A DNA stretch of 64,000 nt from Halopseudomonas xinjiangensis (lineage in GTDB: Bacteria; Pseudomonadota; Gammaproteobacteria; Pseudomonadales; Pseudomonadaceae), in the NCBI GenBank assembly GCA_011050525.1, contig DRFO01000024.1:1-64000 (forward strand), read 5' to 3'. This document shows, piece by piece, positions 16,930-25,737 of this stretch. The translations under genes and the position numbers were made by a program. The notes under the pieces were generated by a model, which was not told the origin of the DNA, searched no databases, and worked only from the letters and a program-made list of their open reading frames with translations. Position 1 is the first letter of the stretch. Each line of letters starts with the position of its first letter.

Positions 16930-18093
16930 CTACCTGATCAGGTTCGGGTCGAAGAGCCGGGCGGCTTTGAAAGCCTGGCCCAGGGGAACGGGCGGTTTAC
17001 CCGTGAGAATGCGGATCTTGTCGATGGGTTTAAGTCGCCCCGCATAGAATCGACCGATCAACCCCTCCGGCAAGCCGTAGAAACGCTGCATTACCGTCCA
17101 GCGCCGATCCGGTCTCCCGGCCAGGAACAGCATGCGATTGAGCAGCCGGAAGAATCCCTGGTGTCGCCATTCGCGCTGCGCTTCCGTATGAATTAGCGTG
17201 AACAGCCCCTCGGCATCCAGGCTATCCATGGCGCTGATCTGGTCGGCCAGACGAACCGCGTGGGGTACCGAATAGCCTGTCGTGGGATGGAACAATCCTG
17301 CCCGCAAACCGCTGATTGGCTGATGGCTGGCGGCGTCCCAAAACGAGGAGAAATCGCCGGCCAGGGTTATCGGCAGCACTCCCTCCTCCTCCCTCAGCAC
17401 CGCACTGATCTGCCAGCCCTGTGCTTGAGCGTAGGCGCCGATGTTGTCGCGCAACCGGCTGGAGTCATGCGTTGGAAGACTTACATAGTGGGTATCTTCA
17501 ATAAGTAGCGTATCCGCGCTGAACGGCAGCACATAAACGAAGCGGTAACCTTCGCCCTGTTCCACGCTGGCATCCATCAGAATCGGCGCTTCAAGGCCGT
17601 GCGGGGCGGCCAGGCGCACCTCTTGGCCGAGAAACGCCTGATAACCGAGCGCCAGATGGGGACTTGGCCGTGCACCCCGGCCATCAATCACCGCCCGAGC
17701 CTGGAGCGTCTCGCCCGTGGCGAGCGTCACCGTTGTCGGCGTAACCATCTCCACGCTAGCGCCCAAGCGCATTTGGTCAGCCAGTGTCGCCCCTATCACC
17801 CGAGCAAAATCCCGTGAAAAAATGCTGGCATAGCCGCTATGGAGAATGCGTTTGCGCCCTGGAAAAATGACTCGGTAGTGGTCCCAATGCTTGCCCACCA
17901 GAGGCGCCACCCAACGATGCTCGGCTGGGCTCAGGTCGCCGTCATGGAACGACCAGGTATGATTGCCGCCCAGCGCGTCCCCTTGCTCAAGCAGCAATAA
18001 CCGCAAGTGCGGTTTCAAGGTCTTCAGCCGCCAGGCGATCAAGCCGTTGGCCAGCCCGCCGCCAACCAGGATCAGGTCGTAGTCAAAGGTCAT
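16930..18093 (-). CDS. crtY: lycopene beta-cyclase
   Basis: 387 residues, the usual CrtY size. It opens with a dinucleotide-binding strand-loop (LILVGGGLANGLIA, residues 7-20), followed by LEQG near 36-39 and the CrtY-type segment GGNHTWSFHD near 43-52. It converts lycopene to beta-carotene. It overlaps crtX by four bases and lies two bases before crtI, so it is within the polycistron. Confidence 0.95.
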   Translation of the reverse strand: MTFDYDLILVGGGLANGLIAWRLKTLKPHLRLLLLEQGDALGGNHTWSFHDGDLSPAEHRWVAPLVGKHWDHYRVIFPGRKRILHSGYASIFSRDFARVIGATLADQMRLGASVEMVTPTTVTLATGETLQARAVIDGRGARPSPHLALGYQAFLGQEVRLAAPHGLEAPILMDASVEQGEGYRFVYVLPFSADTLLIEDTHYVSLPTHDSSRLRDNIGAYAQAQGWQISAVLREEEGVLPITLAGDFSSFWDAASHQPISGLRAGLFHPTTGYSVPHAVRLADQISAMDSLDAEGLFTLIHTEAQREWRHQGFFRLLNRMLFLAGRPDRRWTVMQRFYGLPEGLIGRFYAGRLKPIDKIRILTGKPPVPLGQAFKAARLFDPNLIR

Positions 18094-19373
18094 GTGCCGT
18101 ATTCCATGCCAGGCTGACCCGTCAGCATTACAGCCTCTACCACATCAGCGGCGGCGCTGGCGCCTCCCGCCTGCTCGACTTCGCGCCCCAGCTGATTCAG
18201 TTTGTCTGCATAACCGGGCCGCTCCAGAAGCTGACGCAGCAGTCCGCTCAAGGTCCGGCTGTTGACGAACTGGGCAGAGGCTTTAAGACCCACGCCGGCA
18301 TGGCAGACCCGGCTGGCCACACCCGCTTGATCAAAGGCAATGGGCAGCGCCAGGATCGGCGTCCGGGCAACCAGCGCATCCATCACCGTATTGAGCCCGG
18401 CATGCGAAACAACCGCATTGGCCCTCGCCAGTACCGCCTGCTGCGGCGCGAAATCGGTAACCCAGGTAGCGCCTGTTTTCTCCAGCACCTTCGCCTGATC
18501 GGCGTCCAGGCCCCCGCAATGCGCCACAAGCAACTGCACATCAAGCGCCCGGCACGCCTTGGCGATACGCTTGAACAGGCCAAATCGCTGGCCCTGCAAG
18601 GTGCCCAGCGAGGCGAATATCAATTCCCTGTGCGGATCCACCGGAAAATTCAGTTCCTGCGCCGCATGTCCAGCGGACCGCAATGGCCCCACGTGATAAA
18701 AATGTGGCGGCAAATCGAAGCGGGGGAAGTCGAACCCGGCAACCGTCTGACTGATCTGGGCGTAGGGTGACAAACATTCATGCAGACCATCACGCGCCGA
18801 CAACCCGAAGGCCTTGGCATGTTGAGCAATGACCCGGCGGTGCGGCCCCATCATCCAGTCATATACCTGGGTGCTGCCCTGGTAGATACGGGCGGAACGC
18901 TCGTCCCGGCGGTAAGCCATCGGCATTACCGGCAACGGAATGCCCGGCTCACGATTCACCGGCAAGGCGCAGGCGACTGAAACATAGGGCAGACCGGCGG
19001 CCTCGGCAACCAAGCCGCCAGCCGCTTCCATCTGGTCGCACAGCAAGGCGTCGATGCTCAGATCTGACAGTAGCGCGGGTAGTTCGCGGCACAACATGTC
19101 GGTGGTCCTGGCCATATCCATTATCAACCGTCGCAAACCCAAAGGACCGCCGGGATTGGCGGCGAGCCTCAACGTGCGGGCCAGCGAGCCGGGTGGATGG
19201 CTGTGCAGGCCTACCGCATGGAAGCCGATTTCGGGACTGCGCAGCCAGGCGGCCGCGTCCAGCCGATGGATAAAGGTAACGCTGTGCCCGCGCTCCAGCA
19301 GTTCTATGGAGAGCGATTCCAGCGCGCTGAAGTGACTGGGAAAGGCCGGAGCGATAACCGCGAAATGACTCAT
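18090..19373 (-). CDS. crtX: zeaxanthin glucosyltransferase
   Basis: 427 residues of the GT1 family with the two-domain GT-B fold. The donor-binding region is at about 304-351 ([22 protein letters not shown], with the HAGxN element and the later Asp-Gln). It transfers glucose from UDP-glucose to the hydroxyl groups of zeaxanthin. Its start overlaps fni by four bases. Its presence suggests that the final pigment is zeaxanthin mono- or diglucoside. Confidence 0.94.
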   Translation of the reverse strand: MSHFAVIAPAFPSHFSALESLSIELLERGHSVTFIHRLDAAAWLRSPEIGFHAVGLHSHPPGSLARTLRLAANPGGPLGLRRLIMDMARTTDMLCRELPALLSDLSIDALLCDQMEAAGGLVAEAAGLPYVSVACALPVNREPGIPLPVMPMAYRRDERSARIYQGSTQVYDWMMGPHRRVIAQHAKAFGLSARDGLHECLSPYAQISQTVAGFDFPRFDLPPHFYHVGPLRSAGHAAQELNFPVDPHRELIFASLGTLQGQRFGLFKRIAKACRALDVQLLVAHCGGLDADQAKVLEKTGATWVTDFAPQQAVLARANAVVSHAGLNTVMDALVARTPILALPIAFDQAGVASRVCHAGVGLKASAQFVNSRTLSGLLRQLLERPGYADKLNQLGREVEQAGGASAAADVVEAVMLTGQPGMEYGT

Positions 19374-20425
19374 TCAACGGGGTCCGCGAGTAGCCCGCCG
19401 AAGTAGATCGGCGCGTGGCGTAAAGCAGCCAGATCAGCGCTGCCAGTACAAAAACAGGCCACCCTGAGCTGCCGTATCATGACGTCAAAATGTTCTACAA
19501 CGGCTTCGGTAGACAGGGTGGCACTGTGCAAAACGGCAGCGGCCTGCCCCACCAGATCGGCGCCCAAACGTATCGCCTTGGCTACATCCACCCCACTTCG
19601 CACGCCACCGGACGCGATCAAAGGAGTGTTTGGAAGAGCGCGGCGAACTTCAACAATTGCCCCGGCGGTGGGAATCCCCCAATCGGCAAAGGCCAGCGCA
19701 ACCTGTTTGTCCGCAGCGTTAGCGGCCCGCTCTGCCTCCACCGCTGCCCAACTGGTGCCGCCAGCACCCGCCACGTCAATGACCGCCACACCGGCCTCGA
19801 CCAGCGCAAGCGCCACCTGCGCGGAAATCCCGGCACCCACTTCCTTGATGACTACCGGGACATCGAGCCTTGCGGTGAGCTCTCCAATGGCCTGAAGCAC
19901 CTTGCGCCAGTCGCGATCGCCCCCTGACTGCACGGCTTCCTGCAGCGGATTCAAATGCACGATCAGCGCGTCGGCGCCAATCATGTCGACCGCCCGGCGC
20001 GCCCAGTCGGTGCCCGAACCATCTGCCAGTTGCGCAGCGCCAATGTTCGACAACAGCGGCACGTCCGGTGCCAGATCACGCAGTTCACGCGTCAGACCGT
20101 GGTCAACGCCGGATTCTACCGCTACCCGTTGGGAACCTATCGCCAAAGCAATACCCAAAGTTTGAGCAGCCTCGGCCAGATGCCGGTTAATGGTCTGCGC
20201 CCGCTGGGCGCCACCGGTCATGGAGCTGATCAAAAAGGGTGCACGTAGCGTCATCCCAAGAAAAGACGCGCTAAGATCAATGTTATCCATATGCAGCTGG
20301 GGCAAGGCGCAGTGAGCAAACCGATACCGCGCGAAGCCACTCTCAGCCAATGGAGCAGCGCACCGGGCCCCCAATACGATGTCCAGATGGTCATTTTTGC
20401 GGCTTACCAGATCTCCATCGGCCAT
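19370..20425 (-). CDS. fni: type 2 isopentenyl-diphosphate isomerase (FMN-dependent)
   Basis: 351 residues from ATG 20425, chosen because AGGAG lies eight bases upstream; a GTG six bases earlier is possible. It has the TIM-barrel FMN signatures of type 2 isomerases: SSMTGGA near 67-73, a central AGGTSWA and ASGGVRSG near 270. It interconverts IPP and DMAPP. It is the first gene of the minus-strand crt polycistron, overlapping crtX by four bases, and gives an extra supply of DMAPP for GGPP synthesis. The same position is taken by idi in many Pantoea-type clusters. Confidence 0.94.
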   Translation of the reverse strand: MADGDLVSRKNDHLDIVLGARCAAPLAESGFARYRFAHCALPQLHMDNIDLSASFLGMTLRAPFLISSMTGGAQRAQTINRHLAEAAQTLGIALAIGSQRVAVESGVDHGLTRELRDLAPDVPLLSNIGAAQLADGSGTDWARRAVDMIGADALIVHLNPLQEAVQSGGDRDWRKVLQAIGELTARLDVPVVIKEVGAGISAQVALALVEAGVAVIDVAGAGGTSWAAVEAERAANAADKQVALAFADWGIPTAGAIVEVRRALPNTPLIASGGVRSGVDVAKAIRLGADLVGQAAAVLHSATLSTEAVVEHFDVMIRQLRVACFCTGSADLAALRHAPIYFGGLLADPVE

Positions 20426-20470
20426 TACCACAGCTCCTGACTTGGGATTTTTTCTCGATGAACGCGCTCA

Positions 20471-20508
20471 TTCTTATGCAAAGACTGTACATGTACAACT
20501 TTTATAGA
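20471..20508. promoter_or_regulatory. divergent crtE/fni promoter region with palindromic operator
   Basis: TGTACATGTACA at 20486-20497 is a perfect 12-base palindrome made of two adjoining TGTACA units. Toward fni, TTGTAC (20498-20493) and TAAGAA (20476-20471) form a candidate -35/-10 pair with 16-base spacing. Toward crtE, TATAGA (20503-20508) is a candidate -10, which would put the palindrome between -35 and -10. TGTACA units are, from memory, the half-sites of LitR/CarH-type light-responsive MerR regulators. No such regulator gene is in the window. Confidence 0.5.
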
Positions 20509-20623
20509 CCAGAATTGCACTCTACAGCGAAGAGTCAGCTTGATCTCTGAACAGTTTTCCGCATCACAGTTCAGCTATACAGCGACTCCCGCATAAGCCT
20601 GACGAGTGGAGATCTCATCACTT

Positions 20624-21526
20624 ATGGACCAAGTATCAGCAGCTTACGACGATGCCGGGTTATATGGGTTAGCGGCGGTTAGAGCCGAAATCGACCGTCG
20701 TCTTGCTGAAGTACTGCCGCCTGATAGCCAGGGAAAGAACCGGATTGGCGACGCTATGCGCGAAGGCACGCTGGCGGCGGGCAAGCGTGTGCGCCCTACT
20801 CTGCTGATACTGGCGGCACGCGGTCTCGGCTGTGAATCCCCGGCGCTGATAGATCTGGGCTGCGCTGTTGAGATGATTCACGCTGGCTCGCTCATAGTGG
20901 ATGACATGCCCTGCATGGATAACGCCAATGTACGCCGAGGCCAACCGACCATTCACCGCCGCTTCGGCGAAGATGTCGCCGTGCTGACAGCGGTCGCTCT
21001 GCTGACCAAGGCCTTCAGCCTGGTGTCCTCCCTGGCAGAGGTGCCGCCTGACCTTCGCGCGCAACTGGTCAGCAAGCTGGCTGACGCGGTCGGCATGCAA
21101 GGGCTGGTCAAGGGCCAATACGAAGACCTGCACGATGGCGCACATCCGCGCAGCGCGGAGGAAATCGCCGCAACCAACGAGCTGAAAACCGGCGTGCTAT
21201 TCGGCGCTACCCTGCACATGGCCGCGCTTATAGCCGAGGCGACCGAAGCCCAGCGCGAACTTCTAGAAGGATTCGCCTTCGAGCTTGGCCATGCCTTTCA
21301 ACTACTCGATGACCTGATGGACGGAACCCAGTTGCAAGACAAGGACTGCGGCAAGGACGAAGGGAAATCCACGCTGGTTGCCCTGCTTGGCCCCGATGCG
21401 GTGAAGAAGCAGTTGGCGACCCATCTTGAAAAGGCTGACCTCTATCTGGCGGAGCTATATGGCCCGGAACAGCTTATTAGCCGCTTTATGCACAGGTTGT
21501 TTGACGATGCGCTGAAGCGTCGCTAA
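20624..21526 (+). CDS. crtE: geranylgeranyl diphosphate synthase
   Basis: 300 residues from ATG 20624; a GTG at 20606 would add six. Class I polyprenyl synthase motifs are present: GKRVRP at 53-58, the first aspartate motif DDMPCMD at 93-99 and the second DDLMD at 229-233. The first motif is the DDx4D form common to bacterial GGPP/FPP synthases. Position beside the crt operon argues for CrtE (GGPP) over IspA (FPP). It is transcribed away from fni, unlike Pantoea clusters where crtE heads the same strand as crtX-Y-I-B. It converges with the lipocalin gene, eight bases apart. Confidence 0.93.
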   Translation: MDQVSAAYDDAGLYGLAAVRAEIDRRLAEVLPPDSQGKNRIGDAMREGTLAAGKRVRPTLLILAARGLGCESPALIDLGCAVEMIHAGSLIVDDMPCMDNANVRRGQPTIHRRFGEDVAVLTAVALLTKAFSLVSSLAEVPPDLRAQLVSKLADAVGMQGLVKGQYEDLHDGAHPRSAEEIAATNELKTGVLFGATLHMAALIAEATEAQRELLEGFAFELGHAFQLLDDLMDGTQLQDKDCGKDEGKSTLVALLGPDAVKKQLATHLEKADLYLAELYGPEQLISRFMHRLFDDALKRR

Positions 21527-21534
21527 CGGAACGG

Positions 21535-22614
21535 CTAGTAACCTGTCATCTCCAGGTAGCCGCTGCCGGTGTGGCTGCCGCTGAACTGAATAGGCCCCTC
21601 CCAATAGGGTATGGCGGTACCCATCCAGGCTTGCTCATTCAGCGCCTGGGTAGTGATTTCAAATTGTTCGGACGGTATCGCCAGGCGCCACCGGGTAGGC
21701 ACATGACGGCCAGCCACCTTTATGCTGTCGAGCGGCTCGAACTTGATCGCCTCAGTGGGCAGTGATCTGGAAACGCCATCAGGATCAATCCAGCTACCCG
21801 ACTGGTAATGCTGCTGATCGCCACGCAGCCGAAACAGCATCAGTTTGGCGCCACTGTCCAAGTGCAGGGAGAACCAGTCCCAACCCTGCTGATCAGCCGC
21901 CAGTGGCTGGCTGCTCCATTCCCGATCAAGCCAGGCCTGACCCTGGACCTTATATGACTCACCCTGCCACTCAACTTGCCCAGACACCTCAAAGAACGGC
22001 TGACTGTAATAGTACGAAGCCTGCTCGCCTGTGGATTTTCGGCTAAAACCCTGTTCGCCATGCTGCACCAGCGGCCGGCTGCTTGTCAGCTCAAGTTGAT
22101 AGCGGTAGCCCTCCCCTGCGGCTGAAACAGCCAGTCGATCCAGGTTGCCGCTGGCGTCTGCCCGCAGGGACCAGTCATCGATCCAGGCTTCGAACGGTTC
22201 GACCTTGACTCCCGCCTGCCCGATACCACCGCGGGCCAGGCGATCGGCGTGGCGATGCCCCTGCGCGTGGGTGACGGCCGAATGGCCCAGCCAGACCTGC
22301 GCGCTGGCCCAGCCATCGGCCGCAGCCTCGGCCGTCTGGGGGCTCAGCGCCTGCCGAAACAAGGTCCACTGCACCCCCCACTGCTTGCCGGTCTGATCGG
22401 TGAGATTGGCCGTGACGTACCACCATTCGATGCGATAGTCCGGGTGGGCGCCATGGTCCTGCGGGAAAACCAGCTCGCGCCCCGGCGTAACCTTGGCAAA
22501 TCCAGCTGCCTCGCCACCCAGCCCGGCGAAGCCAGACTGGCCAGGCGGCGCGTTATCACAGGCCGTTACGGCCAGAACCAGCATTGCCAGAATCACTCTA
22601 GGCATCATGGGCAA
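21535..22614 (-). CDS. lipocalin-like (AttH/CrtC-fold) lipoprotein
   Basis: 359 residues with a lipoprotein signal (lipobox LAVTAC, acceptor Cys near residue 19). The two-domain lipocalin-like body carries RIEWWYVTANL and WLDREWSSQPL motifs of the AttH family, which shares the CrtC hydratase fold. Although it lies beside crtE, it overlaps the FtsX permease gene by 17 bases, and that ABC partnership is the recurrent one. It probably receives or carries a lipophilic substrate at the cell envelope. A carotenoid role is unlikely because CrtC acts on acyclic carotenoids, which the adjacent cyclase removes. Confidence 0.85.
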   Translation of the reverse strand: MPMMPRVILAMLVLAVTACDNAPPGQSGFAGLGGEAAGFAKVTPGRELVFPQDHGAHPDYRIEWWYVTANLTDQTGKQWGVQWTLFRQALSPQTAEAAADGWASAQVWLGHSAVTHAQGHRHADRLARGGIGQAGVKVEPFEAWIDDWSLRADASGNLDRLAVSAAGEGYRYQLELTSSRPLVQHGEQGFSRKSTGEQASYYYSQPFFEVSGQVEWQGESYKVQGQAWLDREWSSQPLAADQQGWDWFSLHLDSGAKLMLFRLRGDQQHYQSGSWIDPDGVSRSLPTEAIKFEPLDSIKVAGRHVPTRWRLAIPSEQFEITTQALNEQAWMGTAIPYWEGPIQFSGSHTGSGYLEMTGY

Positions 22615-25072
22615 AGCGCCTCAACAGTGTTGGGGGACCGACGCGAACAATGCGCCACAGCGGAGCGGCGCTGGCCAACAGCACAGCCAGCAGTGCCAGG
22701 GCGATCAGCGTCAGCCATTGCGCAGGGAACCAGTGCCAGGGCAGACGCCAGCCAAACGCCTGAACATTCACCACATCCACCAGACCCCAGGCCAGAAGCA
22801 AGCCAACCGGGATAGCCAGAACGCAGGTAAACAGGGCCAGCATCAACATTTGCGCCAGGCTCAGCCAGGCCAGTTGGACGGGCCGCAATCCCATCGCCCA
22901 AAGGGGAGCCAGCTGACCCAGGCGGCTGTCAGCCAGACTGAGCAGACTGGTGAACAGGGCTACGGCGGCGACCCCGAGCGTCAGGGTATTCAAGGCACCC
23001 GTAGCGGCGAAGGTCTGCTCGAAGACCTGACGCGAATAAGCCTTCAACGCGCTCTGATCGATCACCCGCGAACGGCTTAGATCAAAATGCTGCCTGAGCG
23101 AATCGGCCAGATCGACAATCGCCGCCGATTCAACCAGAACGCCGAGGCTGCCCACCTCAAGGCCGGGCCAAAGTTCGTTGAGCCGGGCAGCGGACACAAG
23201 CAACTGGCCCTTGGGATTGCCGTAGTCTGCATAGCGACCCGCCACCTCCAATGACCATGCACCACTCGGTGTTTGCAACAGCAGCCTGTCGCCGGTGACC
23301 AGCCCCAGCCGGTAGCCTAGCTGTTCGCTGATCAGAGCACCTTTACCTGCCGCCAGAGCGGCCCATGCGTTGGGTGTTGCGTCCAGCATGGGCCAGGTTT
23401 CAGCGTAAAGCGGATGATCGATTACCCCACTGATTTCCGTTGGCCAACCGCCCACCTGGGTCTGTACCTGCCAGCTTGGCAACTGGCTGAGCACCGACGG
23501 CTGCGTGTCCAGCCAAGCGCTGATGGCAATCGCCTGGGCCGGTGTTTCCGGTCGGATGTAAAGGTCGGCGGCCAGCCGCTGATCCAGCCAACCGGTGAAC
23601 GTCAGCCGAAAACCCTCCGTCATGCTGCCAACGCCGATATTCGCCGCCAGCGCCAGCAACAGGGCCATCAGCGCAAGACTGAGCCCGGACAGTTGCTGCT
23701 GGCTGTCGGCCCAGAACCACTGCGCCAATGGGCGCCTGGCAAGCATCTGACCAAGGCGCAGCAGGGTCTGTAGTACCAGCGGCAGCAACCATGCCGAGCC
23801 GAGAAGCATGGCCGCCAGCAGGGCAAATCCGGCCGGCAATCCGCTGCCCCAGACTACCAGGCCCGCAGCACTAACTAGCAGTACCAGCGCCAGTAAAGCA
23901 AGCCGCCGCGTACTACGCTTCTGCGCGTCGCGCCAGGCCTGCGGCCGCGCCCATGCCAATACCGGAAGACGCATGGCCTTTACCACACTGCTACCCCCGG
24001 CAATTAGCGTCCCACCCAGACTCATTACCAGTCCGGCCACCCACCAACCAGCATCCAGCGATAGGTGCCCCGCCACCTGCGCGCCGTAGAGCCCGCGCAG
24101 GCTGGCGGCCAGATCACCAATAAGCAGCGAAGCCAGAGCAAAACCACTCAGCACGCCGAGGCTGCCGCCGATCAAGGCCAGCATCAGCAACTCAAGCAGC
24201 AAGGCCGCGACCAGGAGCGACAGGCTGGTGCCGCAGGCGCGCAGGGTTTGCATCAAGCCACGCCGCTGTTCCATCGCCAGCCCCGCGGCGGCGTGCACGA
24301 TAAACAGTCCCACGACAAACGCGAGCAATCCCAGAGCGGTCAGATTGAGATGAAAGCTGTCCGTCAGACGTTGCAGATCGTCTTCGCTACGGGCATCCCA
24401 GACCAACTTCACCCCATCAGGTAGCTGGGGCCGGTCGGCGGCAAAATCATGGTCCACCAACAACTGGCTGAGGCGCCCTGGCTGATCGAGCAGGTTCTGT
24501 GCGATGCCGATATCGACCAGCAGCATACCGGGCGGCAACCCCGGCCGCGCCTCTATTGGCGGCAGGGTTCTGCCATCGGCCAGCTGCAACGCATCACCCG
24601 CACTCAGTTCCAGTTCGATGAAGGTCTCGGTCGCCACCCAGGTTCGCCCGGGCGAAAGCAGAAAACGAACAAGCGATTCGCTCGCGGCCATGCTGCTGGA
24701 TAGATTTCCCTGCTTCGGAAGGCTCAGTGGCTCGACGCCCATCAAGCCCATCCGCCGCTCCCCGTCCGCCAGAGCAATCGCGACCTGCCCCTCAAGCAAC
24801 GGCGAAACCGGCCAGCCCTGGCGACGCAAAGAGATATAAAGCTGCTGCTCAAACAGTTGGCCGCCCGGACTGACGAGAACGCCCTGGGCGCTGCCCCCGA
24901 ATAACTGGGCGGCGCGGTCATAACTGTCCCTGGCCTGGCTGTTCAGCGCCTGCACTCCGGTCCAAAGCGCCGTCGCCAACCACAGGCCCACCACCAGACA
25001 CATCCCCTGCAGAGGATGACGCCGCCAATGGCTGAACAACGCCCGCAGGACCCAGCCCAGCTGACCCGTCAT
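22598..25072 (-). CDS. ABC transporter permease, FtsX/MacB-type, fused two-module
   Basis: 824 residues. After an N-terminal membrane helix and a periplasmic region come helices at about 240-380, a second block near 385-480, another periplasmic region and three C-terminal helices. This is the duplicated FtsX-domain layout of large lipoprotein/lipid-type exporters. It overlaps the ATPase gene (ATGA) and the lipocalin gene (17 bases), so the three are one unit. Such systems act on lipids or lipoproteins rather than small solutes; the cargo is unknown. Confidence 0.88.
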   Translation of the reverse strand: MTGQLGWVLRALFSHWRRHPLQGMCLVVGLWLATALWTGVQALNSQARDSYDRAAQLFGGSAQGVLVSPGGQLFEQQLYISLRRQGWPVSPLLEGQVAIALADGERRMGLMGVEPLSLPKQGNLSSSMAASESLVRFLLSPGRTWVATETFIELELSAGDALQLADGRTLPPIEARPGLPPGMLLVDIGIAQNLLDQPGRLSQLLVDHDFAADRPQLPDGVKLVWDARSEDDLQRLTDSFHLNLTALGLLAFVVGLFIVHAAAGLAMEQRRGLMQTLRACGTSLSLLVAALLLELLMLALIGGSLGVLSGFALASLLIGDLAASLRGLYGAQVAGHLSLDAGWWVAGLVMSLGGTLIAGGSSVVKAMRLPVLAWARPQAWRDAQKRSTRRLALLALVLLVSAAGLVVWGSGLPAGFALLAAMLLGSAWLLPLVLQTLLRLGQMLARRPLAQWFWADSQQQLSGLSLALMALLLALAANIGVGSMTEGFRLTFTGWLDQRLAADLYIRPETPAQAIAISAWLDTQPSVLSQLPSWQVQTQVGGWPTEISGVIDHPLYAETWPMLDATPNAWAALAAGKGALISEQLGYRLGLVTGDRLLLQTPSGAWSLEVAGRYADYGNPKGQLLVSAARLNELWPGLEVGSLGVLVESAAIVDLADSLRQHFDLSRSRVIDQSALKAYSRQVFEQTFAATGALNTLTLGVAAVALFTSLLSLADSRLGQLAPLWAMGLRPVQLAWLSLAQMLMLALFTCVLAIPVGLLLAWGLVDVVNVQAFGWRLPWHWFPAQWLTLIALALLAVLLASAAPLWRIVRVGPPTLLRRFAHDA

Positions 25073-25737
25073 GGCGATGGCCTGGTGACGATGCGCCCGT
25101 TCGAGAGCGTCACCTGTCGATCCAGCCGGTCCGCAAGCCTGGCGCTGTGCGTCACCATCAACAGGCTGGAGCCTGCTTCTCTGACCAGCTCCAGCAGCAG
25201 CGCCATGACCTCGTCCGCAGTATGTTCGTCAAGATTGCCGGTCGGCTCATCGGCCAGAATAAGCGGCGGGCGGACTGCCAGCGCGCGGCCGACTGCCACT
25301 CGCTGTTGCTGCCCGCCGGAAAGCTGTTCAGGGTATCGATCCAGCAGATCGGCCAAACCGAGCCTGGCGGCCAGCAAGGCCAGCCATGCCGGATCGCACC
25401 TGCCAGCCAGACGAGCCTGGAAAGCCAGATTGTCCGCAACGACCAGAGAAGGAATCAGATTGAACTGCTGGAAGATGACCGCCACCCGGTCTCGCCGATA
25501 CGCCGCCCTCGCCGACTCGTTAAGACTATTCAAACTCAGCCCGTTCAATGAAATGACGCCCGAATCGGCGTGATCCAGGCCCGCAACCAGGTGCAGCAAG
25601 GTGCTTTTGCCGCTACCGGACTCTCCCATTAGCGCCAGGGTCTGCCCAGGCGCCAGCTCCAGACTGACGCCATCAAGCACCTGCAATACCCCTTGAGGCC
25701 CCTGGTAGCCCTTACTCAAGCCCTGGATCTCAAGCAT
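25069..25737 (-). CDS. ABC transporter ATP-binding protein, LolD/MacB type
   Basis: 222 residues. Walker A is GESGSGKST (38-46), the signature motif LSGGQQQR (139-146) and Walker B LILADEPTGNLD (159-170), typical of the LolD/FtsE class. It energises the FtsX-type permease encoded immediately downstream. Its start overlaps the stop of the AraC-type regulator by eight bases. Confidence 0.93.
   Translation of the reverse strand: MLEIQGLSKGYQGPQGVLQVLDGVSLELAPGQTLALMGESGSGKSTLLHLVAGLDHADSGVISLNGLSLNSLNESARAAYRRDRVAVIFQQFNLIPSLVVADNLAFQARLAGRCDPAWLALLAARLGLADLLDRYPEQLSGGQQQRVAVGRALAVRPPLILADEPTGNLDEHTADEVMALLLELVREAGSSLLMVTHSARLADRLDRQVTLSNGRIVTRPSP

Noticed and set aside
20624..21526. The prenyl synthase as housekeeping IspA (FPP synthase).
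   Set aside because: Housekeeping ispA normally sits with xseB and dxs. Here the gene shares its promoter region with the crt operon, which argues for CrtE, although product length cannot be proved from motifs alone.
21535..22614. The CrtC-fold lipocalin next to crtE as a carotenoid 1,2-hydratase of the pigment pathway.
   Set aside because: It has a lipoprotein signal and is translationally linked to an FtsX-type ABC exporter, the usual AttH context. Carotenoid hydratase would also compete with the cyclase for lycopene.
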